Of a stretch of 64,000 nt of DNA, positions 13,327 to 25,300 are shown piece after piece; the stretch's first letter is position 1, and every line of letters starts with the position of its first letter. Location of the stretch: contig JAODUO010000883.1 in NCBI GenBank assembly GCA_025642075.2, forward strand, positions 124,001 through 188,000, in the 5' to 3' direction. The translations under genes and the position numbers were made by a program. Below the pieces are notes generated by a model. It did no database searches, had not been told where the DNA came from, and was given only the letters and a program-made list of their open reading frames with translations. This stretch comes from Ridgeia piscesae. Its lineage: Eukaryota > Annelida > Polychaeta > Sabellida > Siboglinidae.

Positions 13327-16300
13327 TTATATAGTTTATTTATTTTTATTTATTAATATACATTTATTATAGTTATTGTACAGCGCATCGATCCACCATC
13401 CGGGAATTAGCGTTATAGAAAAACAGTATTATTATTAACTCACCTGACTGTGCCAAGGCATCATCAACCCTACCAGCCTCTGAATCACCACTAGACAGCT
13501 GGAAGATGCTGGTGAGATGGTCTTGTAAGACAGACTGAGGCTGTAAGCCAGGGGGCAACTGGAGGGTCTTTCGTCTGTCATGGAGAATGGTAGTACATAC
13601 AATTGCTTACAGGTACAAATCCAGAAAACTGTAACCCATGAATTTGCTACATTGTGGTTTACCCGTGTCTCAGTCAAAATTATGCACGTGATCTTCATGA
13701 AGTTTTGCTCTTTCAAACAATGATAATAATGGTTATGTATATGGATGATATTAATATTGCATTATGACCTCTCTACAAACATTCCCACACAGATATTGCA
13801 CATAACATTTTTTACCTAGTGTTTTTCGTGTAAAGAAACACCATGAATTTAAATAAAATATATCACGAAATGGCTGAGTGTTAAACAGCTATCATATGAG
13901 CAATGTTGCTGGCGTGTTAAATGTAAATCTACTGTTAATGTCATAGATGATTCTGAGCCATGTGATTAATTTGCTAAGCAGTTGAGCATGTTATACATAA
14001 ATCACATTGTGAATTACATTATAACAAACTCATTTACGTATACTCATGGAAACCGCCTTCTGCATCTGTGAGAATGAACCGACATCAAACAGATTATTAT
14101 TTTCTTAGTATCCTAATTTATTTCCCACAATGCTGGTCCATCAACATAGCTGAATGCGGCACACTTGAGAAGTTAAAACCAGGCATTATTATCAATGTCA
14201 AGCCTTGTCACAAACCAAGTACCTCTTGTAGATTCTGGTGGCCACCTGGTGGTGATAGGACCAACCAACACCCATCACAAAGGCGCTCTTCCAGTCACCG
14301 AGAGCATGAGTCAACCACACGGCCTCTGGCAGTAGGCCACTCAACAACAAGTACTGGATGGCACGCTCCGTGGTCCAGATGTCACCCAGCTGGTCGTGAC
14401 TCACGGTGCAAGTCATGTGATCACGGTCCAAGGGCACCACCCTTGAATCTGGTCAGTAAACATTTATTTTACCATCCTGTTTCATATTAAAATTAAGATT
14501 GTTTTAACAATGTTTATGACATTGTAGGACATTATCTGAGGTCAATAAAAACGCATATCAGCAAAATCTGTAAAAGAAATCAGTGAAATATCATGTGTTG
14601 TTGACAAACCTGGGTTTAATTATAACTGGAACAGTAATGAACTGTGATAATCTAAATCAAGTTTCTGTAATTATAATCATAAATTTTACCATTGCTTTTG
14701 TAACCTTAATTTTATTTAAACAAATACTAATGGCAAACAAAACTGCAAAAAGTATAGTTAAAATCAATACAATAGCAAATTATTTATACATTCCAGTATA
14801 CAGACAGATTAAAATTTTTTTATTAAATTACAGAAATCATAAAACAGAAAGAGATAACATTCTTACCAACGAAATACTGCGTGTGTAGTGGGGGGATTCT
14901 TTTTGGGGCGTGAGGGGGGAACACAAAGAGGGCGCTGTTGGTGAAGTAAGCGGCCATGATGCGTGCCAGGGACTGCACCAGGTGGCGCACCAAACGGTTG
15001 TGAATGTACACTGGCGGTGTACTGGTGTCGGTCTGGGGAAGCGAACACAAGATTTAATTACATGCATCAGTGCAATCATGCCAAAAGTGCCGAAGGGGTG
15101 AAACTGAACAGTTTAACAATGATAATGAAATGGATATGGCTGGAATAGCACTGAATTATGGAGTTCAATTAACACTGAATGGACTTCAATGCAAAAAAGT
15201 GACACTGAACTAAAAGGTAAATTCTTATCTAGCATGGTATGCATGCATTACTTAGGAGACATCAGTGTATTACATAGTATTTAATAAACAGGAGTCACTG
15301 ACCTCTCTAAGACAAATTACTTTGCACTTGATGGTGAAAAAGCAGCTAGGATGATTTTTTCAATTTTCTTACAATCAACAAAATGATTTGTTTTTTAAAT
15401 CGACTTATACATATACCATTGTCTAATGTGGAGAAGTGTCAACTAGATCTGAGAGGTACAGAAAACGAAGATTGTCTTTAAAATTAAATCAAACAGACGC
15501 AAACGTCCTAGAGCATCACATGCCTGCTGAAGTGGCAGCGTTAACACATCCGACTGCCAACTCTTCCAACAGAGGGCAACGGCGCTTGACAAGTCATTCT
15601 GTCGAAGGAGAAACTCAACGAACTCTATCGCTGACCTCAGTCGACCTTGCACGAGGAGGGAGAAGAGGATGGAGTGAAGCAGAGCATCTCCCTTTGGACC
15701 ACACATCTTGGCTTCTGTGTACATACGGCAGACTGGGGTGAATACAGAGGTTGTTAAAATATGGTGCCTCATGTGGAGACTGTCCCCGTATTATATAGGA
15801 TATTAGTTTATTAAAAATTATTCATATAAAAAACCCAGGACTGTATATGCTGAAAATGCAAAAAAGTGTGTTATCGATATCAGCAATAAATGCATTGTTA
15901 AGTTTCTTGAGTGACAGTACATTTACTGTTTTAATATATCCAATGTGCTCAGTATATTTACAGAGAACACTGCTTGCACTCATGTAGAACGGAAGCTTGT
16001 AATCAAACCAGGACACCATTCATAGTGGAGACATCTTTTAAAGTAGGTTACTTTCCATATATAAATTGTCAGATACGTTAACAATAATAATGGTGTTATT
16101 ATGAAAGTGAACTATCCTAAAGAATAAAGAATGTTCTGTAATGTCTCAAAACAATTTTACTTCATCTACGATGTGCTATTTGAGTGATGCTGTAGTTCAT
16201 GTAGGGTTCAAATTTGTCAAATGTTTTACTTGTCCTGAAGAGAAGCACAAAAAACAATTCACTTGTCCTACAACTACATTTCAAACCCTACTTATCTTAC

Positions 16301-19300
16301 CTTCAATATTTACAGTTGAATAGTGTGTATTGAAAACTGCTGATAACCTTGACAAAGGCAATGCATGCTAGACTGTGTAGATTTTGCTGAGAAGAGCCGT
16401 GCTGGCCTACACCCACGGGCAACAATAATTTCACTTGTCTGGTGGCAAATCCAGGTGTCACGAGCAAGCGAACAAGTGGAATTTTGAATGCTGCCATGAC
16501 AGACTGACATGAGAAAGACATACCAGGCATGTCTTCAAACTCTTGGACCCAGGCATGAATAGCTGCAAATGGCTGCCCGTTGATTAACAATTCAGCTCCT
16601 GCAAATGCAATGCAAACATGCAATGCAACAATCAATCTGTTATGTTCGCAGATGTGCCAACACAGTAGCGAACACACACACACATGCACACACACATGCA
16701 CGCACGCATGCACACACACATGCACGCAGGCATGCACACACAACCATCCTGAGTTTAAACGTATCACCAATCTGAATGCAATGAAAACATGATTTATTAC
16801 ATAGAACACAACATGATGCCACATGCAAAACATGAAAAGATACATCACACACAATTGATGACAGCATGACTTGTAGACAAACAATCACACTCACATGCCT
16901 TTACAAACCACATACAATGGGCGTGTCACACAGATTCATACACAATGCAAATAATGCACACACGCATGCACACACACATGCACACACACATGCACGCACG
17001 CATGCACACACACATGCACGCACGCATGCACACACACATGCACACACACATGCACACACGCATGCACACACACATGCACACACACATGCACACACACATG
17101 CACGCACGCATGCACACACACATGCACACACACATGCACACACACATGCATGCACACATGCACACACACATGCACGCACACATGCACACACACATGCACA
17201 CACACATGCACACACGCATGCACACACACATGCACACACACATGCACACACACATGCACGCACGCATGCACACACACATGCACACACACATGCACACACA
17301 CATGCATGCACACACGCACACACACATGCACACACACATGCACACACACATGCATGCACACATGCACACACACATGCATGCACACATGCACACACACATG
17401 CACGCACACACACATGCACGCACGCATGCACACACACATGCACACACACATGCATGCACACATGCACACACACATGCATGCACACATGCACACACACATG
17501 CACGCACACACACATGCACGCACGCATGCACACACACATGCACACACACATGCACGCAGGCATGCACACACAACCATCCTGAGTTTAAACGTATCACCAA
17601 TCTGAATGCAATGAAAACATGATTTATTACATAGAACACAACATGATGCCACTTACAAAACATGAAAAGATACATCTTAGTCACACAATTATGGCAGCAT
17701 GATTTTGTGAGACAAACAATCACACTCTGTGCCTTTACAAACCACATATTCAATGGGCGTGTCACACAGATTATACACAATTAAATAATACAAGATCTAA
17801 TGGTTGATACCTGAGTTGACAGTGAGTTTCCTGCACACCGGCAGGTCAATGTTGAGTGCCCGCAGTCTCCTCTGTAGCCACGTAAGTAGACCGAAGACAC
17901 TTCTTCGCACGCTTTCTCATCACCTTCTCCTGGCCTCCGTGTGTAGGTTTGTCTGTCAACTTGCGATGCAGAAGGACTGTCCTCTTGTACAGTAGGCGCC
18001 AAGTCACGTCAAACCTGCAAGGTAAGTGTTAATACCCACATTAGCCTTCCTCAAGGTGCTTAACACTTTACTCCTTGGCTGCATAGTTTTATCTAGTGAC
18101 CTGTCACTGGTCATTTGGACAGGCTGATATCAGATTGGGTGTGCCGAAATGTGACCTGATGGGGGCTGCCCTGACCTCTGACATGGTCATCATAAAAGAG
18201 CAGGGCCATTAACAGATATTTTAATTTGCGTGGCCTAAATTCGTTGTCCTGCTGCAGCCAACCCTCCAACTCACCCCAGGGTGTATGTGGTACACCCTGG
18301 GGTGAGGTGTACATTAATTATGCCCATCTTTGAAAGCCAGTGGTCGTTGCGCTGTGCTACTGTACCCCTGGCTGTTCATATCCAAACCCTTGGGAGTGAC
18401 CTATAAAATTGATTCTGAACACCAGTCGCACTGCTTTGGCCATGGGAACAGCACACATACCGCGCCAATTTGAAGACGGATACACGGCGGGTAGGAATCC
18501 CAATATGACCCATTTATGTATTACGGTTGGCTGAAATTTGTTTTTACGTTATGGTAACCAAACCTAGTCTGAACCATATATCGAGTGTGCAATTTCATTG
18601 GCTGACGTTAAGATGAGTTTTTGAAAGGGATGTGCCAGGGGTAGAGAAGAGTTGGTACTGACATAATGAACTGCAGCGACCCTTGACAGGCGAGAATGAT
18701 TATGCCCATGCCAAGGCTTGCAGGTGCATGACCCCATGTGTGCATACACATGAGTATGCAGGCAGAAATCAGGATGTTTTGGACTGGCAAACATTTGATC
18801 CTGCACAAACGTCTGCCTGGCAGACGTGGTCAATCAAACACCCTCTTGACTTCTCTGGGGAAAATGTAGCCTCGCTGCAAGAGTTTATATAGGTTGAACT
18901 GAGGCAATGTGGTGTGGAAGAAATGGTCTGAACCATGAAACAACAACAAAGGAATTTAAGTGTGGAATATTTTGACAGAGAGCCTGATACTCCATTCACT
19001 GTGCCACCATGATCATCAAGCCAAACAGCAGTGGCAGCAAAATATATGTCATTCAAGTTTACAGTTTCTTCCTAAAGGGGTGGTTGCATAAACTGTCAAA
19101 GCTGTCACAAATGACCTGATTTGAATTGAACTTCCCAGTGCTTTAATAGTTCATTCAAACAACCACCCACCCACTGAATATGTAATGCAGGGATTCAGAC
19201 AATGTGTACATTGCCCATCCAATGACCATCATGCGGTATACAGAAGGCTGCCACAATATACACATGCAACACTGAACCAAACACACAGCAACAACACAGT

Positions 19301-22300
19301 CGTCATGTAATCAGACAATACTAAAACAAAAACAGTCAAGAAGTAAATTAATGAAGGAGGATTAGTTATCACATCATGGATACATCTGAAATACTTTTAA
19401 ACTAACAAAACACACTGTTTCCTTGGATATATACCTGTTTGACAAATGTTTATATAACTAGAAGAAAGTGAAACCCGCACCTGTGAATTGTGCTGATTCG
19501 CTTGGAGATGTCCTTAGATGGCTCTGAATCACTGTAAGGCTTCTTCACTTCCGTTGTGTCATCATCCGTGTCCTTGGCATCAGATGTGTGCGCCACACAA
19601 CTGTCTGTGTCAGAGGTCAAGTGTGACCCCTTACTACCCTCACCTCCCACAGTGCCAACACCCACATGCAGCAGTGGCCGATTATAACAAGTATCGAGCA
19701 CAACCTCACTGTATCTCAACAGAGCACAGCTGCGATGTAGTGCCAGCAGACACGCCTTGGTGCGCTTTGAGTCGCCACTATGCAGCAACTCATCAACTGT
19801 AGCGTGAACCAGCTTGATGGAAGATGCTATGAGATGACGACAACCAGCATCGAGCCGCAGCATCTTGAATGCGGCTCTAAACAAATTAAGCACCTTCGTC
19901 AGCCCATCATTATCATGGCGGGCAGCACCAGAATCTGGAATCGAGTCGAGCTGATGCAACACATCACAGGAGCAGCTCAATAACACGTCAAAGAGCCACA
20001 GCATGCTACGACGGAGCTCATCCATGACGTCTTCATGCGCCACTGTCCACAGACCCACATGGGACACTGCGAGATTCCACGCTAGTAAAACGTTGCGTTT
20101 TGCCATGTCCACATGTTCTGCATCACATATCACCTTGCAGCCGAACTCAGTAAAATCGATTGTCGCGTTCATGTTTTCAATGTCACCGAACTCGATCCGG
20201 CCACCATCGAGGTGCTGCATGGCTCTCTCGAGTGGTGATACTCCGTCAACACTGTCTTCCCCCTCACACACTTCTTCCTTCCCTAGTTGCTCAAACTGGT
20301 ACACGACATCGACAGACTGGGAAGCTGCAGGAAGTTTTAAGCCAGTGGGCCGTGTGTTCCGCACACGTGGTCTCTGTGTGGACGTGTCATGTTCAGTCTG
20401 CTCCAAGTGCCACTGTGATTCCACCACCAGGTCATAGATGAGTGACACACACGTCATGTCCCTTGACAACTGCATCACGGTGACCATGTAGCCGTCGGAG
20501 CAGAGCATTATGGGAAGGTAGGGGTGTGTGGAGATGGAGAAGCGCTGATGGAAGGTGTCTTGTGTGTTGGATGACGACTCTCCCAATGGCCACGTCACTC
20601 CAGACGTACTGGAACCAACATACGAAACATATCTCAACACACGAACAGATGCCTATTTTATGATAATAATAATAAGTACACTTGTAAAGTGTTTTTAAAT
20701 AAATTATACACAAAAGTACATTTAAAAGCAGGAAAAATACATGACATATACATGTGCTAAAACTGAATAGTTAAACAAATGATAAGTCCAGTAAAAACTT
20801 GCACACATTTAGGCAGAATGATTATGTACATGATATTTATTTATATACAATCCCATCTTGATTTCTTGGGAGCATCCTTAATTCACGTAGGCCCTGTATA
20901 ATTGTGCACAAAAACAATGTTGTAACTATCATACGTTTCCTGTAAACAATATAAAATTCTGGAATTCTGGGAAGGGGAATCATTTTATTACTTTTGCTTC
21001 AAATGAAAACATTGTGATTAAATTTTTATTTTATTTTTATGTCCACCAAACAAGTATAATACTAGATAATAACATGACAGCAATTCAAGAGAAAGAACAT
21101 AGTTTGACACTAGACAGATCCTTGACAAAATGTAACACATTCTGTTTGATGTATGCAAATTTTGTAGATAATATTGGTTTATATAGATGTTTTATAACAT
21201 GTTTGATGATGACAGTTGATCACATAAGGAAGGTTGCTAAATTGATTAACCAAATGCAAAATGGTACAACTTTGAATAGAATCTCAATTGAAAACTAAGG
21301 ATTTCTACAAGGTGCCATGTGTGTGTGTGTGTGCATGTGCGTGTGTGCGCACGTACTTCTAGGAGCCACAGCAACCAAGCAGTAACCTGTGTGTGTGAGG
21401 CAGCACTCACCGGACCATTATAAGGGGGTGAAGGGGCAGATAGAGCTTGGGGCCCATCTCCATAGAACACCCCCGGGTCTGCAGCAGGATTGGTTCCCCC
21501 AGTCGCGTCAACACACACATGCTGCCTTGTCCTGTGACACACACCAGGAATAGGTCATCCGACGTCCACTGCATGTCCACTACTGAGTATGACCATGCGC
21601 TGACCACCTCTCTTGCACCACAGCCCTTCATGGAAGCAGAAATCGTTGTGCCGGACTCGGGGTGGATGTAGGTCATCCGGGTGTCATGTGACATCACATG
21701 ATTAACAGCCACGGCCAGCAGTTGGGCGTCGTGTGTGTGACGTGCAACGTATGTAACGCTGGTTCTCATTGGATGGGGTTGGGGTGAAAGGTCAGTCATG
21801 TGACAGCGAGTAGTCTTCCACTCCACCTTGAAGTCTTGTGAACTGAAGCAGTGGACATTTTGTTGTTCAGTGAATTGTGTTACCTTAACACTACAAACCA
21901 CACATGTTGTTGCTACCTTAACACTACAAACCACACATGTTGTTGTTACCTTAACACTACAAACCACACATGTTGTTGTTACCTTAACACTACAAACCAC
22001 ACATGTTGTTGTTACCTTAACACTACAAACCACACATTTTGTTGTTCAGTGAATTGTGTTACCTTAACACTACAAACCACACATGTTGTTGTTACCTTAA
22101 CACTACAAACCACACATGTTGTTGTTACCTTAACACTACAAACCACACATGTTGTTGTTACCTTACCACTACAAACCACACATGTTGTTGTTACCTTAAC
22201 ACTACAAACCCCACATTTTGTTATTCAGTGAATTGTGTTACCTTAACACTACAAACCCCACATTTTGTTGTTCAGTGAATTGTGTTACCTTAACACTACA

Positions 22301-25300
22301 AACCACACATTTTGTTGTTACCTTAACACTACAAACCACACATGTTGTTGTTACCTTAACACTACAAACCACACATGTTGTTACCTTACCACTACAAACC
22401 ACACATGTTGTTGTTACCTTAACACTACAAACCCCACATGTTGTTGTTCAGTGAATTGTGTTACCTTAACACTACAAACCACACATGTTGTTGTTACCTT
22501 AACACTACAAACCACACATTTTGTTGTTACCTTAACACTACAAACCCCACATTTTGTTGTTCAGTGAATTGTGTTACCTTAACACTACAAACCACACATT
22601 TTGTTGTTACCTTAACACTACAAACCACACATGTTGTTGTTACCTTAACATTACAAACCACACATGTTGTTGTAACCTTAACACTACAAACCACACATGT
22701 TGTTGTTACCTTAACACTACAAACCCCACATTTTGTTGTTCAGTGAATTGTGTTACCTTAACACTACAAACCCCACATTTTGTTGTTCAGTGAATTGTGT
22801 TACCTTAACACTACAAACCACACATTTTGTTGTTCAGTGAATTGTGTTACCTTAACACTACAAACCACACATTTTGTTGTTCAGTGAATTGTGTTACCTT
22901 AACACTACAAACCACACATGTTGTTGTTCAGTGAATTGTGTTACCTTAACACTACAAACCACACATTTTGTTGTTCAGTGAATTGTGTTACCTTAACACT
23001 AGGTACTCCAAACCGACGTCACGCCTATGCAGTCAACAGTGTGGATTGGCCTACTTGTGCATTGTTCTACCATCATCCATACGTTTCATGTGCATTGCTG
23101 TTTAATAACACGATTTACCTATAACAGTCTGATGTGTTATCTTTTCATCTGTGTGAGTTTTATTGCTGGTGGTGACGGATAAGTAATTTTAATTATTTTT
23201 TGAAGTGACGTACTGTCAGCTCCTCTGCGCGGCTGCCGCAAAAACTGTCCGCGTGTTTCTTGAATGAGTGGCGTTTTGAAACGGCTGGTGATTGGCGCCT
23301 TGGCCAGATACTAAATATATCATCCACTGACGTGACAGAAGAGATTCCAAGCCTCATTTTGAATCTAAATTTGGTGGCGTAAATGCCGCGAAACTGGCAA
23401 AGAAACTCGTTTGAAAAATGTCAAACGAGTTTTCAACCAGATCAAATAAAAATATATAACTCATCTCCTGTCCTATTATAGATCAGACTTTTATCTGTCA
23501 GAATTTTATATGAAATAGTTGATTAAATTCTGTACCGCGAATCACCAGACCCAAGAAATGAGGTCCTGTAGGCAAAAATTCACTCGACGCGTCACCTGTC
23601 ATGGCGGGCACTGAACGCGCGCCCCCGAACCGGCCTGGCGAAGAAAATTCGTCGGGTTCGGCAGAAGATGTATTTCCACAGTGGATGCAGTATTTCGCCA
23701 GTAAGTTTTATAATATATCTTCCCTGTCTATAAGTTTTTAGTGCAGAAATATGTTTAGTACAGCGAGGAATATTGAAATTAGATGAGCGCGGCAAATGTA
23801 AACAAACGCTACTTGTCTTATAATAATAATAATAATAACTTCTTATGCGCCAATATCCTCGAAAATCAAGCTCAGTGGCGCGACAAAACCAAGGGGTTAA
23901 GCAATTGCGTAAACGTAGAACAGTGCGTGAGTCGTTGATGGATGGACGAAGGTTCTAGGAAGCTAAGGAGGATAGGCAGCATTAAAGAGATATGTTTTTA
24001 GACGTCGGCGGAAGGAAACTATATTACCTTCCGACTTGACACTGACAGGAAGCGAATTCCACAGAGTTGGTGCAGCAACCGAGAAAGCTCGGGTCCCAGC
24101 TTTCGTCTTAACCCGAGGAATGTAAAGTGGGTTGAGCGTAGCTCTCTGGAATTCCTTGCTGGAGTTAGCATTGAGTTTAGATATGTTGGTTGTTTAGATG
24201 CGAGTGCTTGATAGGATATTGTGCAAATCTTGAAAATAATGCGATAATGCACAGGGAGCCAGTGCAATGATTTTAGAAGCGGCACCGAGCTAGAAAAACG
24301 AGGAGAACGGGTAACTACCCTTGCCAAGCAGTTCTGGACACGTTGAAGTCTTGCAATATCCTTGTTCGCAGTATTGTAAAGGAGGGAATTGCAGTAGTCA
24401 AGTCTGCTGCTTACTAGAGCTGTCGCGATGGTTTTAGCAACAGAAAGTGATAAAAATCTGCGAATACGACGAAGATCACGGATATGGTAGAAACAGCAAC
24501 AGCATGTTTTTGATATGTGCTGTTTGAAATTGAAGCTTTCATCAAAGTTAACTCCGAGATTTGAAACGGAGGGGGCTGGTGTTACACTCTGATTTAGGAT
24601 ATGTGTCGGGAAAAAGCCGTCGAGTTTTGCACGCTGCGTTACGGTACCAATGATGATAAATTCGGTCTTGTTTGCATTTAACTTTAGTTTACTATTTTTC
24701 ATCCAAAGGGAGATATCTTGGAGACAATCCCTGAGCTGATTTAAGGAGCGGCAAGCATCTGGTGTAGTCAACGAAATGTAGATTTGGGTGTCATCGGCAT
24801 AAAGGTGATGATCCAAGTTGTGACCTTGGATAACAGAGCTTAAAGGTGTTGTGTATAAAGTGAAAAGCAAAGGCCCCAAAACAGAACCCTGTGGGACACC
24901 ACATGACGTGGGCAACATGTCTGAAAAGCAGTTACCTATTTTAATGGCTTGCTGTCTGTCAGTAAGATATGAAGTAAACCAGCTCAGGGCTGTGCCAGAT
25001 ATGCCGTACCATGTTGATAGACATGTAATGAGAATATTGTGGTCGATGGTATCGAAAGCGGCGGATAGGTCAAGCAGGGTCAGGGCGGTAACTTTTCCAT
25101 TGTCGATGTTGAGGTTAATGTCATTGTGTACTTTTAAAAGAGCAGTTTCTGTAGAATGAAATTGTTTTTATGCAGACTGCGACACATTGGATAGACCATT
25201 TTTGTAGATGTGAGATCTGAGACGATTAGCTACAACCTTTTCAAGTATTTTTGAGATGAAACTTAAGTTGGAAATAGGTCTGTAACTGTTTAATTCTTCT

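Noticed and set aside
16303..16523. Extending CPLANE1 exon 9 through the open frame to 16303
   Set aside because: A strong GTATGT donor at 16523 and the exact phase match with exon 10 make the shorter exon better. The extension ends in a stop without a donor.
16866..17780. Long open frames of alternating His-Thr or Cys-Val over the CA/TGCA array
   Set aside because: They exist in several frames on both strands and follow purely from the 12-bp unit. No start, splice or flanking coding context.
21856..22999. Frames reading repeated LTLQTTHVV or CYLNTTNHTC
   Set aside because: Repeat artefact of the 33/47-bp array; opposite strand to CPLANE1 and no splice context.
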